DNA from: Ottelia alismoides
Taxonomy: Eukaryota > Streptophyta > Magnoliopsida > Alismatales > Hydrocharitaceae
NCBI GenBank assembly: GCA_037367405.1
Contig: JAZKJV010002323.1
Coordinates: 186,001 to 250,000 of the forward strand
Direction: 5' to 3'
Length of the DNA: 64,000 nt
Part shown: one piece after another, positions 18,738 through 30,509 of the stretch
How positions within the stretch are numbered: the first letter of the stretch is position 1
Layout of the letters: each line of letters starts with the position of its first letter
Notes under the pieces: generated by a model
The model's database searches: none
What the model was told of the DNA's origin: nothing
Seen by the model: only the letters and a program-made list of their open reading frames with translations
Made by a program: the position numbers and the translations under genes

Positions 18738-20000
18738 GCCAAAAGGAAAGTGTGGATTAAAATGAGATATTCTCTCTCAATTATAAGTCATACATCCATT
18801 AAGATGCTACTAGCTCTTATAGCACATCAAGACTTAAAGCTGGAGCAGTTAGATGTGACGACAATTTTCTTGCATGGTGAACTCGAAGAAGACATTCTTA
18901 TGAACAAGCCATAGGGATTCACATTTCAAGGTAAAGAAGACCATGTGTGAAGATTTAAGAAGTCCTTGTATGGGTTTAAGAAGTCTCCCAAGCAGTGGTA
19001 CAAGATTGACAGCTTCATGATTAACAATGGATTCAACGGGAACCTGTAAGATTGTTGTCTTCACCGCAACAAGGTGTAGGGTGACTCCTTCATCTATATG
19101 TAATTGTACGTTGATGACATGATGATTTATGCCAAGAATAAGAGTACCATAGGTGATCTAAAGAAGCTCTTTAGTTCAGAGTTATTAGGGATGGAGAGTA
19201 CCATGATGATTGACCTTGGTGCAATGAAGAAGATATTAGGGATGGAGTTCATAAGAGATCGTATAGAAGGGAAGCTTTTCCTATCTCAAACGAACTTTAT
19301 TGAGAAAGTTGTAGTGAAATTTAGAATGTCTACATCAAGGCCTCTAGGTACTCCATCCCCAGCGAATATTCATCTCTTAGTTCTTTCGCACCTCAGTCAG
19401 ACGCATAGAAGGAACACATGTCACGTGTTCCATATGCCAACATAGTTAGGAGTTTTATATATGCCATGATATGCACAAGGCCTGACATCGCCCATGCTGT
19501 GAGCGTTGTTAGCAGATTCATGGGTAACCTAGAGGAGGATCATTGGTAGGCAGTTAAGCGAATTTTCCACTATCTGAGAGGAACATCAAACATGGCCTCA
19601 TTTACAAAAGTAATTCGGAATGTTTGGTTGATGGATATTCATATTCAGACCATGTTACAAATGTCTATGGGAGGAGATCAATGACAGGCTACATCTTCAC
19701 TTTGGGGATTTCGGTCATCAGTTGGAAGGCTATCTTATAGCCATAAGTTACTTTGTCTACTACAGAGGCAAAGTACATGACTTTGACCAAGGCTGTAAAG
19801 GAAGGCATTTGGTTGAATGGCTTAGTTGAATATCACGGTCTACAACATGACCAGGCTATAGTATATTGTGGCAGTCTCAGTGTGATATGCTTAGGCAAGG
19901 ATCAGATGCATCATGAGAGGACAAAGCACATAGATGTCATATATCATTCATTCATTATGGAGGCCGTAGGAGTCTCTGTTTCTGACGAAATTTGAATGAC
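18738..20000 (+). pseudogene. Ty1/copia RT and RNaseH remnant (copy 1), 5' part removed by element B
   Basis: The sequence begins in mid-RT at the end of element B's LTR. Copia RT landmarks in order: LEQLDVTTIFLHGELEEDI (18840-18900), YVDDMMIYAK (19104 on, the catalytic YVDD), ILGMEFIRDR, a CTRPDIAHAV-like block (19470-19500), and RNaseH with STTEAKYMTLTKAVKEGIW (19753 on) and HHERTKHIDV. Several stops and frameshifts break the frame, for example a TAG after MNKP at 18912. A second copy sits at 24425-29020. Confidence 0.88.
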
Positions 20001-20076
20001 ATATTAGAGGGATATAATTATGAAAATCCACAGTGGTATTTTTCAAAAAAAATAAAATAATTTACGAAAAATGGAT

Positions 20077-20104
20077 GTGAAGTAGGTAAGGTTACCTACT
20101 TCAC
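20077..20104. repeat. 28-bp near-perfect palindrome
   Basis: GTGAAGTAGGTAA is followed by GG and its exact complement TTACCTACTTCAC. It lies about 80 bp past the copia RNaseH remnant. Confidence 0.8.
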
Positions 20105-20128
20105 AAAGTAGGCTCCCTTTCCTCATAA

Positions 20129-20147
20129 ATATATATATATATATATA
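20129..20147. repeat. (AT)n microsatellite
   Basis: This is a short uninterrupted AT dinucleotide run. Confidence 0.8.
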
Positions 20148-20699
20148 ATCCAATCTTGACGGGTTTTAACTCTTATGAATCAAATCCAATCCATCGCATG
20201 TTAAACTCCAATCCAATCCATTACATCATGGATTGGATCGGATTTTTTACACTTACATTTTCATGCTCAATAGTCTACGCTCATGTTTGTACTTTATAGC
20301 ACATTAGCCCTCAACATTTGAATAATAGTTCAAAAACCAATATTATATAAAGAAAATAATATTTGAAGACTACTAACAAATTAAAGTTGAAGACCTCCAC
20401 TAATCCATTGTAAAAAAGTTAAGACCACACAATCAAAATAATGGATTATATCGAATTTTGAAATTATCGTTTCTTTTTTATATAAATGGTGTAATAGTTT
20501 TTTTGCAATTGATTTCCAATATATAATTCAGATAAGTTCAATACAAGTTACCTAATAAGATAATCTTCTTATGAATAAAGGGCGAAAATATCCTTGGAGC
20601 TTGGATACCACAGTCCTTTAATTGAAATATCTAAAATAATTATTGATAATCTATCAATTAATTTTCTATTGTAACGCTAAGATTGACAATTTAGTTGAG

Positions 20700-20760
20700 C
20701 CCACCTTATGGTCTAGTGGTAGAAGCAGTGGACTCTCACTCCAAAGAAACTAATGCACCA
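20700..20760 (+). repeat. tRNA-like fragment (box A only), possible SINE head
   Basis: TGGTCTAGTGG at 20709-20719 is a good RNA polymerase III box A, and the following GTAGAAGCAGTGGACTCTCACTCC resembles a tRNA D-to-anticodon arm. No box B follows, so it is a fragment. Confidence 0.4.
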
Positions 20761-22255
20761 TTGATAATCTCTCCATTTTTTTCTCTTTGTAACACATGCT
20801 TGGAGGTGACAAGTATAACATGATATGAACAACGTTCCTTGTACCAATATCACGATCTACCTCCACTCTTTGCTATGTCTCTCCTTTGGTTGGTTGGTCA
20901 CGTGATTAATCTTCGGTGCTCGTATTTGTATTTGCACAGGACTTGATGAGTCCGATCGCAAGCATCGCAACCTAATCAAGTTTTGGCTAGCTTTTTCGTT
21001 GTCTTCGAATTAATCAATTCGATCAATCTAACCGTGATTTCTATTTCAAAGAGGAACCTTTTGGATAAGCTCTTCCAAGTAAATAATAATGATGCCAAAT
21101 CATAATCAACAGGTTTGATGTCACTATCCCCATTTTCTCTAAAGGATGATGAAATCTTACTAGGATATTATGGAACATTGATAGTGAAATTGACTCAGGA
21201 ACTGATTAATTGATCATATAAAACCCGCACGTTGTCATTTTTATACAAACACGTAATCGTAAACGTAAACGTAATACATGACTCGAAAGATATGATCTAT
21301 CATCATAAGGAAGCACATCGTCGTCGAATATAATTGATTATAATTAATTAAAGATCAGGCTAATGGAATTAAGTTGATTGATTAATTAATTAATTACAAC
21401 CTAGTACGACATTCACGACTTACGTAGACGTTACACTAAGACACTTGACGATGTCGTGTACGCGTCTTCACGCCACGTGGCGATACGATGAGTCTCCAAG
21501 TATGATATGGGTGTGTCACGACTGACTCGGATCCACGTCGTCGCCTCGAAGCTCATCCACAGAGGTGGACACCACATTCACATAAGAAATATATAGCTTC
21601 CAAATACATGTATCCAAGTTTGGACCCTACACATGATAGAACACATACGGCCCTACTCCTCCAATCCTATAATTGTATTCATGTCGCTGCTCGTAAAGAT
21701 CGTACATATGTTAAGGGATCAGGGACTTTAATTTGATTGGAATTAAAATAGAGAGCATGAGTTATTGATACCCTATATTAATATATGGAATAGGGATTTG
21801 CAAAATAGGGAACAAAATCTTCTACGCTTCCAACTAAGACTTGCCGGAAAAAAAACAAATTGAGCACAATAATAGAAACTGTGTCTCGATCTTTGTAATA
21901 GAGAGAATAAATTCGCACCATCGTTATCATTTCCTAATAATTAGTAGCTCTATGATTAGACCGGTTTAGCTCACTGATTAGTTGTTAACGAGTCCCTCTA
22001 AATCAGTGATCAACGTGTTAGAAGAAACTTCAATGACTTCTTATAATGTATTCAAGGGTTAAAGGAGAGGACAATTGATTCAACTGGAAATCAGAGGAAA
22101 GAGAAAGGGTATGATAATCCGTACAACTACAGCAAATGTCAACTTGTAGTCCCTGTAAACCAGTCATATGTACTTTTGGTATGACGTCAAACCATGAATA
22201 ACAAGTGGAGGGAGTCCTAGATATGCCATAGTGATATCTTTCATGATTGTGAGGT

Positions 22256-23007
22256 TAATTCAATGTTTTTAAAATTGAAAAGGTTAGATCGAATTGAATC
22301 ATGAAATCAAATCGGTTCAATCGGATGATAATGTTATCACTCTTAAAAATTGGATTGAACCAAAGCGGTAAGAAAAATGGGTTAAATCGACTAATTGAAC
22401 CGGAATGTATTAAAACATGTATAAAATATACACTCAAATATTGTCGAACCGGATGATGATGTCATCATTCTTAGAAATCGGATTGAACCTAACCGACGGG
22501 AAAGAAGTAATTGAACCGATTAATTGTACCAAAATGTATTAAACATGTATAAAATACACACTCAAACATAGTTGGAATAGATATAAATTACATAGCTAAT
22601 GTGTATATCTTATAGTATATGTAAAATAAATTTTTTATATGCAATATTAAAATGGCATACATATATATAGTATTTACACAATATATTCAATAAAAAACAA
22701 TAGTCTAAGTTGCATTTAAATCTCATCTAATATAAGAACGTGTGATATATAGCACAGTTGGTTAGAAGCTAGTCGTGAGGTAATGAAGGTCATAAGTTCA
22801 ACACCCAATAATATCACTTATTTTGAATAAATTCAAAATTAATTGTGGATCAATTTCATTTGAATGGGTTAAACCGAGTTCAAAAAAAAGCCAATTTAAC
22901 AGGTGAATAGATCGAAAATCGGACTTTCAATTAGAACGGATATAAAGTCGTTTAACCGAGCCGGTTAAACCGATCATTTCGGCCCAATTTTCAAAACATT
23001 GGGCCAA
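22256..23007. mobile_element. Candidate non-autonomous TIR element with internal duplication and tRNA-like module
   Basis: The ends are inverted: CAATGTTTTTAAAATTG near 22262 matches the complement of CAATTTTCAAAACATTG near 22985-23001 with two mismatches. Inside, two copies of a unit of about 130 bp (about 22310-22440 and 22441-22565) contain GTATTAAAACATGTATAAAATA-like sequence. Short CGGTTTAACCGG-type palindromes occur near the right end. No transposase is present. A clear target duplication could not be fixed. Confidence 0.5.
22741..22830 (+). repeat. tRNA-like polymerase III module (box A + box B)
   Basis: TAGCACAGTTGG (22750-22761) fits the box A consensus and GTTCAACAC (22796-22804) fits box B, about 34 nt apart, as in tRNA genes. 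It does not fold as an intact tRNA by eye and lies within the TIR-like element, so it is a SINE-like or tRNA-derived module rather than a tRNA gene. Confidence 0.5.
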
Positions 23008-24120
23008 TTTACAATAGCATTATGTAATGAAGAAACCTAGTTCTTTTATTTTCATTCCTCTAGTTTTTTATTCATGATATGGACAATTATAGTTATGTTG
23101 AACTATTTTTTATTCTTGTGATGACTCAGGAAGACCCAAGAGACCAACACAATCAAGACCAGCATCCCAAGAATTACGACATTAGAGATGAAAAGTCAAG
23201 CCTAAGCATCAGTGTAGCACTAGCCAAATCGTGATGCCCTATGCTATAATATCATGTAACGCCTTCATAAGCCGAGTATATGCCAAGATGGTGAAAACAA
23301 CCAACAACATAAGTTCATGTGATACCAAGGAAGGTATGATGAAACAATGAAGACTACCACCCAAGGTCACAAAAAAGACTAGGGAATGAAGCATGCCCAG
23401 CCAATAGGAATAAAACATGACATGTCGCATGAACCATATGCAGACTCCAGAGAGGAGAGAGGTGGGGGAGACCTCCACCCAACTCCACATCTAGGGATGC
23501 TTCGGCTTCCTCAGAGAACCCTACAAGCATAAGAAGAAGAGCAACTGGAAGAAGCACACCCGTTATGTCGAGCCACCACCTCCTCAATCTTCCCCTCCTC
23601 CCAATATGGGGTAGATGAAGAGGCACACCCATTATATAGATATTCTCATTTACAACTCAAATACGAAGATCCGGAACAGTGTTATTTTATGGATAGGGAT
23701 ATCCCAATCACATTGGATATCCTCATATTCTGTAATACGTGCGGATACTTGAAGATATTGATAGAGAGATCATGTAAACCATGTAAACTAACTTAATAAC
23801 ATTTCAAATCTAATATTACAGGCATCAATTGTAGAAGTTTAATATCTCGCACATAATAAATCTTAGATTCATCATGTTAAAACCTACATATTAATCTCCA
23901 AGCTTAAACAATTCAATAAAAACCTCTATTAATTCCCTAATATTAACTATTCTTATGTATTATATATTCTATGTATAATTAACCTATAAATAACACTAAA
24001 TGCTAACCTTAATTTATAGTATTTAATTATTAACCTTTTTTATTTTTTTATATTTTATTAAAAACCTTAAAAATTAAGTTAATTATTGTATATGTTTGTT
24101 TTGGATTTTAAAAGAAATTT

Positions 24121-24280
24121 AAAATACAAAATAAAATATCAAACCACAAAAATAGTGTTTTTACACATTAAAAATACTCCCAAAAATACATCTTTGTAAA
24201 GAAATTAAAAATACAAAAAATATCAAACCACAAAAATAGTGTTTTTGCACATTAAAAATACTCCTAAAAATACATCTTTG
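24121..24280. repeat. Tandem duplication of about 80 bp
   Basis: Two consecutive copies each contain ATATCAAACCACAAAAATAG followed by GTGTTTTTRCACATTAAAAA and ACATCTTTGT. They differ at few positions. Confidence 0.7.
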
Positions 24281-24319
24281 TGTAAATGACCACTTTTGAC
24301 TTCTTTCCCAACATGAAAC

Positions 24320-24344
24320 TTGTAGATCTCATCGAGATCTACAA
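24320..24344. repeat. Perfect 11-bp inverted repeat
   Basis: TTGTAGATCTC and GAGATCTACAA flank an ATC loop. The motif resembles a widespread plant-transposon signature. Confidence 0.7.
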
Positions 24345-24424
24345 CATTCATGTTTTGACTTTTTACTAATTTTACTTTCTTCTATTTCTTTTTAATTTTT
24401 CTTAATTTTTATTATTTTTGAATT

Positions 24425-24775
24425 TTATGGATGAAGATCATTAGAGATCATGCAAAAGGGAAGCTTTTCTTATCCCAGAAGAATTACATTGAGGAAGTTC
24501 TAATGCAATTTGAGATGTCTACATCAAGGACTCTAGGTACTCCATCAACAACGAATATTCATCTCTTATTTTCTTTCACACCTCGGTCAGACACATAGAA
24601 GGAACACATGTCATGTGTTCCCTATCTAGCACAGTTGGGAGTTTTATGTATGCCATGACATGCACAAGGCCTGACATCGCCCATGCTATGGGTGTTGTTA
24701 GCAGATTAATGGGTAACCCAGAGAAGGATCATTTATAGGCAGTTAACCGAATTTTCCACTATCTGAGAGGAACAT
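24425..24775 (+). pseudogene. Ty1/copia RT remnant, copy 2, part 1
   Basis: The sequence matches 19250-19595 of copy 1: the KLFL(S/I)Q-type RT block, a TCTACATCAAG stretch, then the CTRPDIAHAM block and RIFHYLRGT. Frameshifts and stops are frequent. It is cut at 24775 by the solo LTR and resumes at 28597. In copy 1 the same sequence is continuous across this point, which proves the interruption. Confidence 0.85.
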
Positions 24776-27700
24776 TGATAAACACGAAAAAGAGAGCGGT
24801 CGTATTGATTCACAAGGTGAATCAACAGTCGATGTCTTGACCACTTCAAATTCTCGTATTTAATCAACAAAGAAACCACAACAGTAAATCAAGTAATGAA
24901 AAATAGATGTGGAGTCAAATTTATTATTAACTCTACATAAAAGATGTATAGGTGTAAGTATGTAGAGGTCGAACACAGAGAGCAAGGCAGGATAGATCGA
25001 GCAAAGTGCCAAAATGTGATGTGATTAATTGTCTACAAAATGCAAATATTTTTGTGGGTTTTTAATTTTTAATAATTTTTTATTTGATTTTTAATTTTAT
25101 ATTTTTGTATTTTTATTTTTTTAATTTTCTGATTTTATATCTTCTTTTTATATTTTATAAAATTTTTTTATAAATAGAATATATAAATAATATAATAAAA
25201 GAGGTGATAAGATATTTATAAAAATAAGGAAAATGCTCAAAAATCGGGAAATAAAAATGTTTTTGGTCTTTTTATATTTTTCTACTATTTTTGTGATTTT
25301 GGGGGATTTTTCAGAATATTTTTGGTATTTTTAAAAGGCAAAAATACAAGAAATAGTGAATAAAACTGCTGGCCGAATTTAAAATGGGAATGAAAATAGC
25401 AAACAGTAATAAAATTTTCCCAAATTAATTTTAAAATAATGATAATAAAATAAAGAAACTACAGGAACTGAGTTTGTATTTTTAGGAATTTTCTAGGATT
25501 TTTTAGATTTTTATAAAGATTTTTAGATTTGTTTTTCTAATTTTTAAGGTTTTTGTTTCGATTTTTTAGTGATTTTTGGACTGATAGTAGAAGACACTGA
25601 AATAGACCTTAGTTAATTTTTTTGGAAATTTTCAAGGGGTTTTAATTTTTTTTATTTTCTAATGCAAACAGTAGTTAAAATACATGTGTTTGATTTTTAA
25701 TAAATATTAAAAATGCAATAAAAATGTGATACAAAAATATGGCATGAATCAGCAAGCAAACAGGAGCCTATGATATTTTTTTGAGAATTTTTCGAGTTAA
25801 AATGATGTACTAAATAAATAGGAAAAGCACACAAAAATACAAGGCCTAGCAGGGGTATAAGTGCAAATAGACAAGTATCCAGGGGCCAAGTTGCAATTTT
25901 CTCACAAAATATACTACTGAATATAAAAATTAAATGGACCAATTACAAATATCGAGACCCGCAAGGGTATGCCTGCAAATAACCCACCCACGCGCGTGAC
26001 TAGCACGCGCCTGGGAAGGGTATAAATATAATTTCCAAAAACCCAGGCGCCCACATGCAAAATTACCAAAACTTTTACACTTAATATCTAAATCCTAGGA
26101 CTAAATCGAAATAAGCAAACCCGCGAGGGGGTCCTTGCAAAATGCCCTTCACCTCACGTGTACTGGTCACGTGAGGTGACGTGGCCAGGACCTAAGTGCA
26201 AATATTAGAAGTTCAGGGGTCTACTTATAAATATTACAAAACTTTTTAAACTACCACTGAAAGTTTATGGACTAATTAGTAAATACAAAAAAATGCACGG
26301 GTGAATAATGCAAAATACCCCTCGCTGTGTGATCCAACGATGGAGGGCTTCCCACTTGACACGTGGCGAGCCCTCGTTGCACGATGACGCTTCATCTGCA
26401 ATGGCCAGGATTAGAAAATCGGCGAGTGATCGAACGGCCTGGGCTCGAGCAGATCCAACGGCGGCTGATCAATATGAAGGCGCGGCTCGATCCGATGGCT
26501 GGGAGACGCGGAGGAAGAACGGGGAAGAATGCCAACGAAGCGAACATCCCTGAGCCTAATCTCCGTGCTCCGGTGGCTTTTGAGCTTCAAAATGGGGTTG
26601 CGGCCTCCTGGAAGGTTCCTCGAGATGCTGGTGGGCTCAAAAAGCCTCGGCGGTGGCCGAGGTTCACAGGAGATGATGGCGGAGCTGGAGAAGCTTTGGG
26701 CGTCTCCGGCGAAGGCCAAAATGGCCCCCAGGCGTGTGTTGAAGTCCAAGCACCTGCAGAAAGAACTGAGAGGACCCAAGGCAAAATGCATGGGTCCCGC
26801 GGTGGCGAAATGGTGGCAGAACGACGAGTGGCGGAGCTCGGCCGGAGGAGCGCTCCGGTGAGGTTGATGTGGAGGATGATTTGGTCGATGAAAGTGGAAA
26901 TTTCTTGAGGGCTTTTAATCCTAAGGGTACTGGGAATGTAATGCAAAAGAAATAAAGGGGAATAGGGGCAGCCTCGATGGTGAATCACCGGAGGGAAGAG
27001 TACCTCGACCGCCGGCGAAGGGGGAGGTTGTGGAGCTGCCTCGAGCCTTGCGCGACCCACCTGAAGGTCTCAACAGGGAGTTGTCACCTTCCTGGAGCTT
27101 CGAGGCACAAGAGAGGGAGCGTAGCTATGGAGTGAGGGGTTCAAATTTGAAAAGGAAGTCGGGACTCCATTATATGTGGTTTGACTCGATGGTGAAGAGG
27201 CACCAAAGACCAAGGGAGATCGGGCGAATCGATGGCCCTCTCCCCCAAAAACGCAAGGGCGTGATAGGCCAAGGATCGAGGGACAAAAGTCGTGAAGGAA
27301 TCGATCTCAAAAAGTGCAAGATGAAGTCTGTAAAAATCGACAAAAACGACGACAAACCGAGGTTTGTCAGGTGAATAGGCGGGGAGGACAGTCAGTTGAT
27401 TGGGTGTCAACGCTGACTGCCTCTTGGTTGGTCCACGTGGACCAACCAAGAAAAACCCTGCGAAAAATAATAAAAAATTCATTTAAAAATAGTAAATGAT
27501 TTTATTAATTTTAGGTTATTAAATGAAAAATATCTGTTATTTTCGAAATTATTTTATGGTGATTTTTAATTATTTTTATGAGGTTTAATTTTACAAGTTG
27601 CTATTTTAGGCCTTTGTAGGTACATATACCTATATATTTAACTAATTTATTTTTTATTTTATGATTTTTATTTATTTATTTTAATTTATTATTTTATAAA

Positions 27701-28596
27701 TTTATAAAATACTTTATACACTTAAATAAATTTTTATTTTATTTTTTTGAGATATTTTGTATATTTAATAAAATATAAGTATGCACTATACAGGTATAAG
27801 TATAGGTATTATACCTATGTGTTATATATAGGTATTTTTATTTTATATTTATTTGAGTTTTTATTCTGATTTTTATATACATATTCATATAAGTAATATT
27901 TACAAAATTATAAAAATAAAAATAATGAATAAATAATAAATTGAATATTTAATCTGTACAAGTATACACAGAGGGTCCAAAACTCAACTTTCAAACCGTA
28001 TCTCCGCCAAATGCAAAACCGCCGCCATTAAATAGCTTATTTTGAACTATATACAATTAAAATGAGTTTGTTGCATTTGGAGTTTTCATTTGTGAGATAC
28101 AGGTCTGGGAAGTTGGGATTCTGGGATTTTATTCATATAATAAAAAATAACTTTTTATCTGTACATTATTTTTGAGTGAAATCAATTTTGTATTTTTTTA
28201 TTTAATTATCTACAACTTTCATGTACAAAGTTTCTTTATTTGAGGTCTAAAAAGTGGAACCAAAAAATAGGTCCCAAAATGATAAAGAATGAATGGAATG
28301 AAAGGGAATTTTATTGGTATTTTGACCCTTATCTCCCCCTACTTTATTCCTTGTCGACCTATTCATCAAGATGCCTAGGTCTCGGGGTTTCAGGTCATAA
28401 AATATTTACAATATTTTATTCTTTTTCTTTTCTTTTATTTATTCTATAATTTTAACTTTAATTACAGTATTTTATACACTATTTATATGCACATGCATGA
28501 ATGCTAAGATGCTGGATTTAATGCTATTTACATGCATTTAATAGGATTTTTGAGGCCAAAATGATAGAATAAAGATGATGAAATGTGGATTCATCA
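24776..28596 (-). repeat. Solo LTR (3821 bp) of a third Athila-like family, splitting the copia remnant
   Basis: On the minus strand it starts TGATGAATCC with the same kind of palindromic terminus as the other LTRs and ends TATCA. The order of AT-rich U3, GC-rich promoter segment (about 26310-27460) and AT-rich U5 side matches the others. No internal region or PBS adjoins it; copia sequence flanks both sides. No clean 5-bp target duplication is visible (AACAT left, TCAAA right). ORFs in its GC-rich part (for example 26363-26908) occur on both strands and are not credible. Confidence 0.8.
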
Positions 28597-29020
28597 TCAA
28601 ACATGGACTCATTTACGGAAGTGATTCGGAATGTTTGGTTTATGGGTATTCATATTCAGACTATGTTACAGATGTCTATGGGAGGAGATCAATGATAGGC
28701 CACATCTTCACTTTAATGAATTTGGTCATCAGTTGGAAGGCTACCTTATAGCCATCAGTTACTTTGTCTACTACAGAGGTAAAGTACATGACTTTGACAG
28801 AGGCTGCAAAGGAAGGCATTTGGCTGAAGGGCTTAGTTGAAGATCATGGTCTACAACAAGATCATGCTATAGTACATTATCGCAGTCTTAGTGCGATATG
28901 CATAAACAAGGATCCGATGCATCATGAGAGGACAAAGCACATAGATGTCAGATAACACTTCATTCATTCTAAGATGAGGATTAAGGTGAAAAAGGTCGGT
29001 ACAACATCCTAAGAGGGGTG
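28597..29020 (+). pseudogene. Ty1/copia RNaseH remnant, copy 2, part 2
   Basis: This continues copy 2 after the solo LTR: a YSDYVTDVYGRRS-like block, then STTEVKYMTLTEAAKEGIWLKG (28764 on), a CINKDPMHHERTKHIDVR block and the RIKVKKVGT end of the RNaseH region. It matches copy 1 at 19589-19950. Stops and frameshifts are present. Confidence 0.85.
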
Positions 29021-29342
29021 GTAGGTGAAGTTGTCTGGTCCATGTGTTGGTATCCCCTCAGGCAGTACATCGAATTGAGGTTGCTGAACCTCCCCAGACT
29101 GAGGTTGTTCATGCTTTGTTCCATCATGAGCGGTATGGTAGGTGAATTCAGATAGCTCCTCGAATCACATCGCTATGGCGGGTTGTCTATCAGCTATCTC
29201 TGTCTGCTATGCTAGGATCTGATCCTATTGGTCCCTCATAGCAGTCTGTTATGTTAAAGGTCTGTAAGTTTGATCAATATACACTCCAAGAGAATTTCCA
29301 TCTCCTAAACAGCCCTAGACATCATGAAATCAATTCGGATTC
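29021..29342. other. Unassigned 0.3 kb between copia and LINE remnants
   Basis: The minus strand can be read as a broken Gln-rich frame (LGVYIDQTYRPL, HEQPQSGEVQQPQ) but no family is recognised. It could be a gag fragment. Confidence 0.3.
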
Positions 29343-30501
29343 ATGTCAGGTCGTTCAACTATTGAAATCACCCACTTGCTGTGGAGAACAATGGATATTT
29401 ATACATCCAAAAGGAATAATATCCATATGATTTTTATTGTTTTGGAGAAGGCTTGTGACTTTATCCCACAAATGATATTGTGGAAAGTTTTAGAGAAGAG
29501 ACAAGTACATGCTCTATACGTTAACCGTATAAATTATATGTATGATAGGGCTTTATCTTTTGTAAAAAATCGGTTTGGGAAGATTGACTATTTTGACATC
29601 GGCATTGGGGTCTGCATCAAGGTTTAGCTTTGAGTTCATTCCTTTTTACTTTGATTATGGATGAGTTGACTAGTCACATTCACTATGAGATATCTTGGTG
29701 TATGTTATTCGTTGATGATATTATGTTGATTGATGAGATTAGAGATGAAGTAAATGAGAAGTTGAAGGTATGGAGACATGCATTAGAGACTAAAGGGTTT
29801 CGTATAAGTAGGGCTAAGACTAAATATATGGAGTGCACTTTTGATGGAAGCAATGGTGAAGGAATCAAGGTAAAGATTGGTGACGATAGTATTCAGAAGA
29901 AAGATTCATTTAGATACTTGGGATCTATTTTGCAATATGATGGGGAAATTGATGGAGATGCTAATCATAAAATAAATGCAGATTGGCTAAAGTGGAGAGG
30001 AGCCCCTGCTATTCTATGTGATAAGAAAATTCTTTTGAAAATCAAAGAGAAGTTTTACGAAGCAGCCATGAGACCTGATATGCTCTATGGATCTGAATGT
30101 TGTCATGTGAACCATAAACATGCCAGAGAATGGCAGTAGCAGAAATGAAAATGAAAGGTGGATGTGTGGGCATACACATAAAGATTAGGTCAAAATGATA
30201 CAATCAGAAGGAAAGTTGATGTAGCTCTGATCGAGAATAAGATGTAAGAAAACCGCTTAAGGTGGTTTAACCATTTGCAATGGAGGTCGGTTTGATGCAC
30301 CGGTTAGGAGATGCGAGTTTTGGGATGTTGAACTGGCTAAAAGAGGGAGGAAGGCCCAATAAGTGTTGGAATGAGACTATCTGAAGGGATCTTAATTTTT
30401 TGGATCTAAGCCCGAGAATGACCCAAGATAGATTTGAATGGAGGCAAAGAATCCATATAGCCGACCCTGCTTAACATGGGAAAAAGGCTTTGTTGTTGTA
30501 A
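29343..30501 (+). pseudogene. RTE-type LINE reverse transcriptase, 3' half with TTG-repeat tail
   Basis: The RT begins at MSGRSTIEITHLLWR (29343), continues with VLEKACDFIPQMILWKVL, then shifts frame near 29605 into SSFLFTLIMDELTSHI and WCMLFVDDIMLIDE (FVDD in place of FADD). FRYLGSILQYDGEID and MLYGSECCHVN follow, then the C-terminal MTQDRFEWRQRIHIADPA block near 30420-30470. The element ends in GGCTTTGTTGTTGTAAC at about 30485-30501, the short TTG-type tail of plant RTE elements. The 5' half (endonuclease) is missing, as expected of 5' truncation during target-primed reverse transcription. Confidence 0.88.
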
Positions 30502-30509
30502 CAAGTTTA

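Larger units (their letters stand above)
20001..22255. other. AT-rich intergenic DNA, no gene recognised
   Basis: This follows the copia RNaseH remnant, and its first part may be the copia 3' end. It contains a perfect palindrome (20077-20104), an (AT)n tract (20129-20147) and a tRNA-like box A (20709-20719). A less AT-rich patch at 21400-21560 has CACGTGG and ACGT motifs but no adjacent ORF. Confidence 0.6.
23008..24424. other. AT-rich DNA with repeat debris, no gene
   Basis: The region includes a segment (about 23690-23790) similar to the window's right flank (63914-64000), a direct repeat of about 80 bp (24121-24280) and an 11-bp inverted repeat (24320-24344). Minus-strand ORFs at 23239-23632 resemble no family and look like chance. 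Confidence 0.55.

Noticed and set aside
21400..21620. Host gene promoter suggested by CACGTGG and ACGT motifs
   Set aside because: No downstream ORF or exon-like sequence was found on either strand.
22741..22830. Functional tRNA gene
   Set aside because: Boxes A and B are present, but acceptor and anticodon stems do not pair convincingly.
23239..23632. Minus ORFs of 83 and 92 codons
   Set aside because: No family resemblance, no neighbours and no conservation seen.
26363..27060. ORFs of 110-181 codons on both strands
   Set aside because: Same situation, in the GC-rich part of the solo LTR.
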